In this document: positions 1 through 10,759 of the stretch, piece by piece | Numbering within the stretch: the first letter of the stretch is position 1 | How the letters are laid out: each line of letters begins with the position of its first letter | Source: Glutinoglossum americanum | Taxonomy: Eukaryota > Ascomycota > Geoglossomycetes > Geoglossales > Geoglossaceae | DNA: 47,065 bases | Direction: 5' to 3' | Assembly: GCA_020080175.1 (NCBI GenBank) | Contig: JAGHQL010000196.1 | Location: 1 to 47,065, forward strand | Translations under genes and position numbers: made by a program | The notes under the pieces: model-generated | Databases searched by the model: none | What the model saw: the letters and a program-made list of their open reading frames with translations, nothing else | What the model was told of the DNA's origin: nothing

Positions 1-878
1 ATTGTATAACTGTTGACCACTACCATTTCGCCAATCCAAGCATAACCAACAACAGTTACCCATACCTAGCATTCTCGCCGCCACGCGAAAACTGCCACAA
101 GGACTACTAGCGAGACTAGATGTCGTTTGCTGCCTGAGATGCGAGATTCGGTAAGGCTAAATAGGTGGTAACTGTATAGACTTAGGGCAACAATGCCAAT
201 ATTCTGAATCACACTGAAGCGTTTAAGGTGCAGTGCAACTTGAACGCAGCCCTTCCAAACCTACGGCGAGGGGCGCAAATAGTTTATAGCTTGGTTCACC
301 TATATCGGTATGGACGGGGCGGGAATGAAGCAATCCCCGCAGTGAAAAAGACAACAGACTGCGCCGTAACCCTCGCCCTGAGCTTGCGCAAGTACACTAC
401 TTTATCTAACGCGTGGGTGGTTCAAACATAGCCCAGCTAGCTTCAAGCGGAAAATGGGCCTGGTGCCCGGAAATAAAGGGCGTCAGGCCCCCTTGTAGTA
501 GTTATGTGTCAGAAGCAGAAGCAAGGAGAGCATTTAAAAGAGATAAGGAACGATTTGATTGTATTGCTCAAGTTAGGTGCCGCCTATTGACCATGGACTT
601 CCGAGAATACTAGCTAACTTATACAGTAGAGACTGACTGCGGTCTAGGCTTCCGAACAGGACGGCATGACATAAGGCGGCATGACACGGGGCGGTAGATA
701 TTATCCAACAGGTAGCTCGACATACAGAATTGCACTGTATGAATTACTAATGACACCAAACAAAGGAACAACGTACGTTAGGGGGGAGGCGGGATATTTT
801 AGGATATGCTCAGCCGCCGATCTGTAGGAGTGCTGATAGTCACAATCCCCAAAAGCGCAATCTTTATCCCGCGTGCTT
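1..878. other. Gene-free stretch at window start
   Basis: No convincing gene is seen here. Short open frames exist near 228-613 on the plus strand, but none shows a family motif or extends through plausible splice sites. A small direct repeat of the type ggcggcatgacac occurs around 660-700. The stretch lies downstream of the NLR-A stop codon, so its right part may include that gene's 3' end. Confidence 0.5.
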
Positions 879-1295
879 CTAGCGTTTGGATTGTGCGCGA
901 AGTTTTAACAGTTTCACGATCCGTCGATCGTCCTTTCCGATTGCTATTGACAACGCCGTTCGTCCGTTATAATCTCTCGCTTCTAAATTTACGTCTTCTC
1001 GCTCCAGTAAAAGTTTCACCACTGCTTCTCTCGAGTATACTGTTGATATATGCAGGGGCGTGCGACCCGAATGGTCCCTCCTGTTCGCTTGAACGCCATT
1101 ACTTTTTAACAGCATATTGACTATCTCGGTATGCCCGTACCGCGCGGCCCAAAAGAGTGGAGTCCAGCCGTCCTCATCCTCCAGGTCGGATTCCACATTC
1201 TTTTGCAGCAGGTCGTAAACCACCCTCTCGTACCCGCTCTTCGCGGCGTCGGAAAACTGCGCTACTGAAATCCAATCTTTCGACCATGGTACTAC

Positions 1296-4085
1296 ACCGG
1301 ACTGACTCATGAGCAGTTGCACGGATGCCACATTTCCGCTTATTGCTGCGGATTTGAGAGCCCCTTCGTGTATTCGCATCCCACTATTTCGGGCCAGCAG
1401 CAACTTCAGTATACCCTCGCTGCTAGCCCGATTCTTCGCCGCAGTCTTGAGCACCTCCTCGGTAATATGGACGCTACCATTTCGCGCCAGTAGTAAACTC
1501 ATCAACTCTTCGCCACGCCGGTGATTACCAGCTGCAGCTACAAGTATCTGTTCAGTGATAAGGATATCACCACCCCACCTCAACAGTAATTCCGCCACCT
1601 CTATACGTTCCTTTATCACTGCAGCTGCAAGCACCGCTTCAGTTATGTGGGTATTGCTACTTCGTGCTAGCAGCAACTCTAAGACATCATTACAGCCTTC
1701 CGACGACGCAGTTTCGAGCACTCTTTCAGTTATCCGGACATCACAGTCTCGCGCTAGCAGCAGCTCCATCATATCCTTGCTGCCTGCAGCTGCAGCCATG
1801 AGTACTCTCTCACTTATGTGAATATCACCATTTTGCGATATCAATAACTTCAGTACGTCCTTTCCGTAGTGCTGATTCTTCATCGCAGACTTGAGCATCT
1901 TCTCGGTTATGCGGATGTCGCCACTACGTGCCAGTAGTAACTCCATCAGCTCTTTGCCACTACTCTTTGCTGCAGCTATGAGTACCTCGTCGGTGATGCA
2001 GGCGCCATCGCCCCGCGCTAGCAGTATCTCCATCATCCCCTCACGGCCATTTTCCGCTGCAGCTATGAGCACCTCTTCACTTATTTGGACACTGCTATTT
2101 CGTGCCAATAGCAGCTCTACCGTCTCCTCGCGACCCGCAGATGCCGCAACAGCGAGGACACACTCACTTATCCGGCTGTGACCACCTCGTGCTAGTAGCA
2201 ATTCTACCAGCTCTTCGCCTCTCTTACAGTTCTTCGCCGCAGCCACGACCACGTTTTCAGTGACATGGGCATAACCACCTCGCTCCAGTAGCAGTTTAAA
2301 TACCTCTTCAGTACTCTCCCAACTCTTTGCCGCTGCCTCGAGCATATCCTCAGTGATGTAGATATCGCTACCTCGCTCTAGCAGTAACCTCATCATTTCC
2401 CCACTGCCCACTGCTGCTGCTTCGAGCATCTCCTCGGTTATGCGAATACTACTTCGTGCCAGCAGCAAATTTAGTGCGTCCTTCCCAAGTGTCTTATTCT
2501 CCAATGCAACCTTAAGAACTCCCTCAGTTATATAGATGTCGCCACCTCGTTCCAATAGCAGGTTTAACATCCCTAACATCCCTTTATTGGATTTCCGGCT
2601 AAGTACCGTAGCCTTGAGCATCTCTTCAGTTACGTAGATATCATCACTTCGTGTCAGCAGCAATTCCATCACCTCCTCGAGGCCATTCGCTGCTACAGTC
2701 ATGAGAAGCTCCCCAGTGACATGGATATCGCTAACTCGGTCCAGCAACAACATCAACGCCTCTGTGCCGCTCGTCAGATTCCCTGCAGCAGCCTTGAGCA
2801 TCTCCTCATCGATGTGTATGTCGCCACCTTGCGATAGTAACAACTCTATCATTTCCTTGCTGCCCTCCGCCGATGCAGTCGCGACTATCTCCCTAGTTAT
2901 ACGTGTATCACCGCTTTGCGCTAGCAACAGCGTCAGCCCCTCTGCGCCGCTCCGCCGATTCCCTGCAGCAGCCTTAAGCATCTCTTTACTGATGTGTATG
3001 TCGCAACTTCGTGCTAGTAGTAACTCCATCATTTCCTTACTACCCTCCACCGTTGCAGACACGAGCACCCCCTCGGTCGCGTGAATATCACCACGTTGCG
3101 ACAGTAGTAGCTTCAGTACATCACCCCCACTGACTTTATTCTTCACCGCAGTCTTGAGCACCCTTTCAGTTATAGGGATGTTACCACTTCGCGCCAACAG
3201 GAGCCCCATCAACTCCTCGCCGCGGTTCAGGTTCTCCGCTGCAGCTATGAGTACCTCCTCAGTAATAAGATTGTCGCCACGCTAGCAGCAACTCCATTGC
3301 CTCCTTATGGCCCTTTGTGGCCGCAGTCATGAGCACTTCCTTAGTGATGCAGGTATCACCCCCTTGTGCCAGGAGAAGCTCCATCATTTTTTTGCTACTT
3401 CGCCAATTCCCCGCCGCAGCCTTGAGCATTTCCTCGGTGATATGGATACCACTGCCCCGCATCAGCAGCAATTCCATCGCCTCCCAGCTGCCATCCCCTG
3501 CTGCACGACCGAACACTTCTTCCGTAATATAGGTATCACTACCTTGAGCTAGAAGCAACTCTAGTACATTCTTGCCATCCCCCTGGTTGGCCGCTGCAGC
3601 AATGAGCACCTTCTCAGTAATATGGATGTCACCAACCCGGGCAAGCAGCAACTCGAGTATCTCTCTGCCACCATTCCAATTCGCGGCTGCAGCTTTGAAT
3701 ATCTTCTCAGTGATACGGATATCACTAACTCGCTCTAGCAGTAACTCCACCACCTCCTTGCTGCCATACTTCGCTGCAGACTTAAACACCTTTTTTGTGA
3801 TATAGATATTGCTATCTCGCCCCAATAGCAACTCCAGCATCTTTTTGCCACTCCACCAGTTCCTTACTGCATCCATGAGAATATCCTGACTTATGTAGAT
3901 ATCACTACCTCGTGTCAACAACAATTTCAGCATCTCCTCACCGTTTCTCGAGTATCTCACTGCAGCCTTGAGCATCGTCTCCGTGATAAGGATGTCATCA
4001 CCTTGTATCAGCAGCGACTCCATTAGCTCCTTGCTACCCATTGCAGCAGCCTCCAGCACTTTCGCCGTGATCTGTTCATTCTTGT
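1296..4085 (-). repeat. About 31 tandem ITEEVLKAAA-type protein repeats (84-90 bases each)
   Basis: The C-terminal half of NLR-A is an array of units following the pattern D-I-x-I-T-E-E-x-L-K-A-A-A, then a variable 4-7 residue spacer, then M-E-L-L-L-A-R-x-G. I count 9 units before the frame change near 3280, one across it and 21 after it. Two unit lengths alternate: about 28 residues (spacer like EGSKEM) and about 30 (spacer like GNRRSGEEM). No two units are identical, so the array is old compared with the ankyrin units at 46762-47065. Each unit keeps the LLL helix of an ankyrin repeat but lacks the TPLH motif. I remember such repeats in other fungal NLRs, possibly catalogued as DUF7104, but could not check this. 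Confidence 0.85.
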
Positions 4086-5803
4086 TTTGATCCAATAGGA
4101 TTTTCACCACTGATATCCGTTCGTTTGTCACCGCATGGTATAATGCGGTACACCCAAGCCAATCTGTGGTCCGCACGCTGGCGTTCTTCACAAGTAGTAG
4201 CTGTACTACTTCACACCGGCCATATTTACTAGCAACTTGCAGACCAGTGTAACCATTGCGATTGCGTTCTTCCCGTTTTAGGTCCCCGCCCCTAGCCGCG
4301 GCCTCCCGTTCTACGAGCTCTGGAAAGCCAAACACGCAAGCTATGAAGAAAGGCTTCGGTGGTGAGCAGAGGCCATCTAATATGGGGAATCCACCAATAT
4401 AACGTAAAGAGTAGATTTTCTTTTCGGTTCCTTTCATCCACTCAGCAAACGCAGTGCTTACCCCCTGGTCTTGCGAGACAAACGAGTCGATCAATATCTT
4501 CAGCCTGTCGTTGAATCGATTATCACCACAAAGACTACAATGAGTTGCCCAGTGAATGGCAGCATAATCGTAAAAGCCTCGCCTAGATTGGTTCAATGCT
4601 ATAAGAGATTTGTTAGCATTGCTTCCTGGGTGGCAAAGGTGCAAAAGGCATGTCTCTGCAGCAATTTTGTTGGCCTCGACCGAGGAATACTCCGCCCTTT
4701 CCTCGAGGAATTCTCTCACTGAGAGATGAGCAAATCTGAAAATATTTAATGCGTTATCCCAAACCACCAAGTTGCAGCACAAATTAAGCACGTCTTCTTT
4801 CTCCAGAGGTTTGGAACTCTCCGTAGACAAGGCAGCGAGAAACTCGTCAAGAGACAAAGGTCTCTGTGCGCAGAGAAGCCATTTGAGAGCTCTCTTAGCG
4901 AAGATCCGGCTCCAATACCCAGATTCTTCAATCTGTTCGTAGATCTTCGCATAAATATCGGCTAGTTCCTTCGGGAGATTTCCAAGCTCTTCTCGAACGT
5001 CGGCTTCGATTTTTATACGTCTCGAGTTGCAGAGGCCCTGTAACTGAAGACTAGCCCAGCGAAACCTACCAGAAATGATGAATCGGTACGTTTCAATGGA
5101 AATTTGTCTTTAAAAATGAAGGATCGTGAGACTAACATTCCTTGAGCACCGTCCTTGAGCACTTTAGTTATCAGATCTTTCAATTCGTCAGAAACAACGC
5201 CACTCAGTAACCTCTTCTTCATTATTGATTGGTCGACTTCAAAGTGGATAAAGCGCTCGATGTCCTTTGTGTTATCGCATGCCTGGACGTATATGTTCTG
5301 TGCGTGCTTTAATCGACAGGAAATATCTTGGTTGTCTCGACTGGAGACGAAAATTTTAACCAGACTGGCAGAGAGCTTCAATATCTCGTCCAGCTTTTCC
5401 AAGATCTCAAAGCGCAATTCATCAGTGCATTCGTCCAAGGCATCGATAACGATTGTAACTGGATTGGTCTCCGCAATGTCAATAATGAGCTTCGCAGTAT
5501 CTTCAATGGTCAATCTCCCAGGCTCGAACCCATCTTCTTCCATTTCCTTGTACCTTTTTACCACGACCCCCCTTACGGCACCAGACCCCAAGCATGATAA
5601 TTGTCGGAGAATGCTACGAAGAATTTCCGCTGGATCCGCTCGTTCCGGCTCCGCCACATTACGTGTACAGTAGAAGTATGCTAACAGTTCAAACCCTTTA
5701 TGTTCGGAGCTTTCGTGGAAGAAAGAGTCAATAACCTTAGATCTAGGCAAAGGTAATGAAGTTAGGAAAATTATTAAAGAAGAGGGTGAGTCTGAATACC
5801 CAC

Positions 5804-5828
5804 ACAAGCATGGTCTTGCCTGAACCCG
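5804..5828 (-). other. 25-base microexon encoding the NLR-A P-loop
   Basis: This exon lies between introns 5829-5883 (GTAAGT...TTCAG, 55 bases, branch-like GCTAACC) and 5743-5803 (GTGGGT...GCCTAG, 61 bases, branch-like CCTAAC). It supplies the codons that complete GIPGSGKTMLV, which then joins SKVIDSFFHES in the next exon. The frame is open only with both introns removed, and the result matches the NACHT Walker A consensus, so the structure is well supported without transcript data. Confidence 0.8.
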
Positions 5829-7151
5829 CTGAAGATCATAGATTAAGGTTAGCAGCATTTAAACCCGGAGGGATGGCACTTACGGATTCCGTGCAGCCAC
5901 AGTATTGATGACGCACTTGATTTTCTCCATCGTATGAATTCTTCATTGTTCAGTAACCAAATCCCTGAACCTCTCAATCGTCCTTGACTAATATTCTTGT
6001 GGTGCTCCTTGTGTGGTATAGCTGATAGCCATCTCAGGATATCACGGCGTTCTGATTCTGAGCAACGGTCAGCCACCCTAAGTAGCTAAAGGTTGTAGTT
6101 CGATCTACCTACTCTGAAGATTGTCGTGCAAGTCCAACACCTTATCGCCAATACGAGCGATTGGCATTTCGAGCTCTTTGAGGATACTTTTTAATTCTAT
6201 TTGACGGTCATCCAAATTAATAAGGCTATCACTGATAGCTTTTTGGACTACGAATACTCCAGTTAATTCCAACGTTTCGTGTAAATGAAGTGCTTGTTAT
6301 CGACCCACATTCTGCATCAGCTAAGTGTGCATACTGAGCTACGTTTGCCTCTTTTTGCGCAATACTGGTGGTAAGGTGTTGAAAATCGATCTCTTCCAGT
6401 TGCACAATACTCTTAACTGTGCGCACTAGAACATCTGGCTTAGTACGTAGACCTTAATGTGTACGCTAGACTCGCTTCAACGTACAAGCCGTATTCTGAC
6501 CGTAGTAGCACCTTGCCTTTGATAAGTATAGCAAAACTGTTGTATAAAGCTCAATCAAGGACCTCTTGAGCCCATCTGATGATGATAGCTGGTCGTGTAG
6601 GTAAAGATCCTCAAAGATGGCGAAGCGGCTTATGAGATGGGCAATGCGTTCCATGCCTTCAAGCAGAGCACCAAACTTTTGGCTGTCGTTCACCGCTATC
6701 TCCACGATAGTTAGAACCTGCTGACCTTCATAGATAGTAAACTCAACTTGTAGAAGTACGCGAACGCCTGCCCAAGGCAGGGCCGCATGAATAGGGTCAT
6801 ATTGCACTGCACAATCTCCAATCCGTATAAACTTGTCTAACCAGGATATGATTTTGTCGATTACATCGCGAAGGACGATCGTCTCGCCGTTTTTCTTCGA
6901 GTATTTCCAGCGCTTCGCTAGGCATAAGTTCTTTTTCTCTTCCGCAGCACTTCGCAGTTGATCGAGAACAAGCAATTTTTTGGAACCGGGAGGACAATCG
7001 AAATCTATATGTTGTCTATCCTCGGGATTCAGTTTCTGTACCGCGATGTCCCATAGACTTTTACCCGAGCTATTCAGTGCAGTCAGCCTTTAATCTCCAT
7101 AGAGCTGTATAGTGTCTCATACTCCGGACTGGGGAGATAGGTTTCCGACAT

Positions 7152-8059
7152 TAAGCCAGCTCGAGATGGTATTACCCTTGTTGGCTAAACCCCATAAGAT
7201 CAGGGATACGCGTCGTCTTGAGGCAGTGCTGAGCCCTTAGGTATCAAGAAAGTTTGGTTATGGATGTAGTCCGTTCTTTGAAGGCACCCGCGGTAGTCCG
7301 GAGAGAGATGAATAGGAGTGCTGCGCTCAAACACTTACTGTCTGCATGCATTGCCCCACTAAACTACCCCGCTAAGCTGAACTATGGGATTGAATGATTA
7401 TGGCTTGCTCTATAACCTCTTATTTGTTTCAAGCAGCTTTTTCGGCGGCAAAGGGCTTAGCTGTTTTGTAACGAGAGATAGCATTACAGAAGGAGAAGGT
7501 GCGATCGAGAGAGTTGGAAGTGGGACCCGGCTCACCATCTAAAGCGGCGCCGATGGGAGGTGCAGTTTACCCAACTTCTGCCCCGTTTTGGCGGGCGAGA
7601 ACGCCGCCCTGTGCTCGCGCGAGCGGGCTGAGCCGGTGCCGCTCCAACTGCCCTCCATCATGTGCCTCCCCACCACGCATCCAACTCCACTTAACCTCCC
7701 GAAAACCCACCATGAAATTCTGAACCCGCAAAAAATCACACCAATTCTCTCTCCCAAATGCTCCTCCGTATAGAGTAATTCCGTGTCTCTTTTTTTCTGG
7801 CCCAGAGACTCCAGAATCACAGGAGATGAGTTGCAGGCGCTACTTCGATACTGAAGGCTAGGCGGAAGGGCAAATAAAAGTTTGCACTCAGGCGATTGTA
7901 TTATGGTCAAAAGACCAGTGTACAGATCATTGGGGCAAATTTTCTGGCAACCCGCTTAATGGCAGTGAATTTATTATAGTACTGAAGACAAGAGTGAAAT
8001 CCAAACACTACTCATTTTAGCCAGAGAACGAGTCTATCAGACGTACATGGCTTTCTACC
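7152..8059. other. Intergenic stretch between NLR-A and the oxidoreductase
   Basis: Nothing recognisable as a gene. A 123-codon minus-strand frame at 7539-7910 has no family motif and is mirrored by plus-strand frames over a GC-rich patch, so it is not annotated. The left end would contain the NLR-A promoter and the right end the 3' region of the oxidoreductase gene. Confidence 0.5.
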
Positions 8060-9091
8060 TCACCGCACCACCACAACCATCTTCCCGCCCGCCTTACTTC
8101 CCTCCATAACCCTATGCGCCTCTTGGACTTCCCCCTCCTCGAACCTCCACACCCGCGCCGGTTCCGCCTTAAACCTCTTCTCCGCCACCATCACCAGAAT
8201 ATCTTTGAGTGGCACGTCGGAAAGAGGGAACTCCGGCGAGCCGAAAACAAAGCTGTCAAAGAAGCTAAAGTGCACACCGCTAGCCATCTGCAGCAGCGGG
8301 TTGAAGTCGGAAATTGGCGCCAGGCCCCCTAGGAATCCTGAGAGGCAGAGGCGGCCGCCGCGACGGACGGTCTTGAGGGAGTCGAGTAGCGTGCTGTTAC
8401 CGACGAGCTCGAGGACGGCATCGAATTTGGTGTTTCCCTCAAGCCGATCCGAAAGACCCGGGCCCTCGATCAATACCCCTTTCGCCCCCAGGCCCTTCAG
8501 GTCTTCGAACCGATCAGCGTTCCTGGTAGTCGCGGTGACCACAACCCCTTCCTGAGCCGCGAGATTAATAGCCGCCCGCCCAAAGCTGCTCGTAGCTCCG
8601 CGTATCAAAAGGCTCTGTCCGGCTTTAACCTCGAGGTTCCTGAAAAGAACGGTCCAGGCCGTGGCATCCGTCTCCGGGATCACCGCCGCTTGCTCCCACG
8701 TCAAACCCAGCTTCTTTAAATCCTCCTCGGTTTCTCCTAGCTTGGCTACGTTCCCCACCGGCGCGCTGGTGTACTCGGCATAGCTCCCGTTGATCGTCCT
8801 ACCCAAACCGCCCATGAGTGCGCCGACCGGTGTTCCGATGGCAAACTCTCCACCGGGACAAGCGACGATAAGACCAACACATTCGATGCCGATAATTGGC
8901 ATGCTCTCCGCCCATTCCCCACGGCGCATGTGCATCTCCGCATGGTTGATGCCGAAGGCCTTAATTTTGATGATTGCTTGGCCTGGTTCGGGCTTGGGTG
9001 TTGGGACATTTTTCATCTTCAAGACCTCCGGGCCCCCGAATTCTTCAACCAGAATGGCGTTCATCATGTCGGGATAATTCGCGGCGGGCAT
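8060..9091 (-). CDS. Zinc-independent MDR oxidoreductase (NADPH:quinone reductase-like)
   Basis: This single-exon gene encodes 343 residues, the usual length for the quinone-reductase branch of the medium-chain dehydrogenase/reductase superfamily. Seen in the sequence are the N-terminal GroES-like part (FGGPEVLKMKNVPTPKPEPG, then IKAFGINHAEMHMRRGEW), the segment GIECVGLIVACPGGEFAIG, the nucleotide-binding loop LLIRGATSSFGRAAINLA at about residue 170, and LVGNSTLLDSLKTVRRGGRL. The zinc ligands of classical alcohol dehydrogenases are not apparent, which fits NAD(P)H-dependent reduction of quinones or enones in the cytosol. The substrate cannot be deduced. The first ATG is at 9091; a second in-frame ATG nine codons on (MNAILVEEF) matches the usual family start better. 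The gene appears intact and is unrelated to the flanking NLR genes. Confidence 0.92.
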   Translation of the reverse strand: MPAANYPDMMNAILVEEFGGPEVLKMKNVPTPKPEPGQAIIKIKAFGINHAEMHMRRGEWAESMPIIGIECVGLIVACPGGEFAIGTPVGALMGGLGRTINGSYAEYTSAPVGNVAKLGETEEDLKKLGLTWEQAAVIPETDATAWTVLFRNLEVKAGQSLLIRGATSSFGRAAINLAAQEGVVVTATTRNADRFEDLKGLGAKGVLIEGPGLSDRLEGNTKFDAVLELVGNSTLLDSLKTVRRGGRLCLSGFLGGLAPISDFNPLLQMASGVHFSFFDSFVFGSPEFPLSDVPLKDILVMVAEKRFKAEPARVWRFEEGEVQEAHRVMEGSKAGGKMVVVVR

Positions 9092-10759
9092 TGTGCTGTG
9101 TCTGCAAAAGATGATTGATTGTGTATCTCGAGGATTGTCAGATTGCTAGTGAGATGATACTCGGCCAGATGCTGGGACAAGGATAAGACAGCAGTAGGAA
9201 TAAACAAGGGTTATATTGCTGGATCTAGTAACCTTTGTTAAAGAAACTGATCACTGTCCTTTCTAGGGACAGACGTGCCATGCCTTTATAGAAAAAGTCT
9301 TGGTTCTCCGGTGGCTGATTCCGCTGCCTTCCGGAGACAATTCCGCTTGCCTCTGAAGTCGGACCCGCCGGAGTCTTATGTGGTAGGTGTTGAAGTCATG
9401 CCAGCCGCTGATCACCAATATGCTGGTGTCGACCCTTACCCCTTTTTTTGCTTACCTATGGTCTTACCGACATCCAACGGTGGGATGCGAAAAGCTTGTC
9501 CACCTCCTAAACCACCTTCCCGGCTAAACGAGTCGCCTAAGCTTCACGCGGTGCTGCATGAGAGCCCCCAGGTCCACTCATTCTGACTATAGTCAATTCA
9601 ATTTGCTCTATGTCCGTTCCTATGCGCATAGTAAACTATGGAGTTGTAACTCTTCTACAAGAATGCCTCTATATTGGTAAGGTGATGTGGTATACTCTAC
9701 TATCTTGTAAAAAGGGTAGGTTCCTAAACCGTGCTCAGCGCCTGTCAAGTAGAACGTTGCCGCGGGAGAGGTTCCGCGGCTATGACCAAAACTTCTAGAG
9801 AAATGCTAAATAATCAAGGCAACTGAGTCATGTAAATGTTTTACGCCAAATCCGAAAATAGGGTGCTCACGTATACGTCTTGAAAAGCAATGTTCCTGAG
9901 GTAATAGTGGCTAAAAAGCAGAATAAATCTTGGTAAGGAGATGGGGAGGCGGAATTAAAACCGCGTTTACAAGATGACTAGCCTGTAACATTTTAACCCA
10001 GCACCGAATAGGCTGGTGCGGGGTGCAGCCTGGGCCTTCCCCCGGGTTTCCGGTGCCGCTTCAAGTGCTCCTGTCACGTGCCCTTTCCACAACCTTCGGT
10101 AATTTATGTGGGTGTTGGATTGGGGTTATGTAAATAACTAGGTGCTGACTTATATGCGAAACAAAACGGAATTGATTGCCGCTAGATAGAGGAACTGCGA
10201 ACCGTATGCTCCTAACGAGCAGACGAGACTAGAGCCGGCCGCTTTATAGAGGAGCTATGCGGGTACTTAATATCCACCCCCTTTTCCGGAATATTTAGGG
10301 AGAGCAGAAGGCTGCCCAAGCATTTACATATTCCCTACTATTTTAGCAACATCATAGCTTACTCAGTCTATGTGGCTTTCCCGTTAGCGACGTCTCCCCA
10401 CTGCCTATATGCCGCCAGCGTAGTGCCATGACAGTTAGTCAAAAACAGGTGATCAAATTCAAATGGCGTCAGACCAAAAGTGTGATCTCTGTACAGGGAT
10501 CACCCCATATATATGCATGTACACTGGTAATGCTGGACACGATCCCTAAGCTTCCAATCAAAGAGCGTATCCTACACGCCCATTATTATGCCGTATACAA
10601 CTCCTAGCGCCCCCGATGGTAACGATCGCATACATCGATATGTTGTATACAGTTGCTAGGCCTGCGACTAAGAAATCCGCGTAGTGCAACTTGGCCTGAA
10701 GCATATCTGAATTAGGGCACCAGAAACTGGGAGTGATCGAGACGGTGGCCTCGGATACC
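9092..10759. other. Intergenic stretch, 1.7 kb
   Basis: No supported gene. Two short plus-strand frames (9275-9586 and 9610-9798) have no motif and no plausible splice partners. The left end contains the oxidoreductase upstream region and the right end the NLR-B 3' region. Confidence 0.5.

Larger units (their letters stand above)
879..7151 (-). pseudogene. NLR-A: NACHT-ankyrin STAND protein with a long ITEEVLKAAA-type repeat array, probably broken
   Basis: This is a fungal NLR-like protein on the minus strand. In protein order it has an N-terminal domain typical of fungal NACHT proteins (7151-6110, with AALPWAGVRVLLQ), then ILRWLSAIPHKEHHK, a NACHT domain with P-loop GIPGSGKTM and Walker B VIDALDECT, the helical/winged part (LPKELADIYAKIYEQI), two canonical ankyrin repeats, about 31 diverged 28-30 residue repeats, and about three canonical ankyrin repeats up to the stop at 879. 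Introns supported by splice sites and frame are 6426-6485, 5829-5883, 5743-5803 and 5066-5136. The reading frame is lost near 7085, near 6295 and near 3280 (a two-base loss inside a repeat). The join near 6078-6112 would need an intron of only 31-35 bases. This suggests a recent pseudogene, although sequencing error cannot be excluded. The N-terminal domain may be the family I remember as DUF7708. Confidence in the family is high, and in the broken state moderate. Confidence 0.8.

Noticed and set aside
1309-3805. Several plus-strand open frames (Ser-rich peptides) opposite the NLR-A repeats
   Set aside because: They follow the repeat periodicity of the minus-strand gene and are its antisense shadows; the minus-strand reading gives clear ankyrin-like motifs.
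7539-7910. 123-codon minus-strand frame
   Set aside because: No motif, GC-rich patch, mirrored by frames on the other strand, no plausible splice extension.
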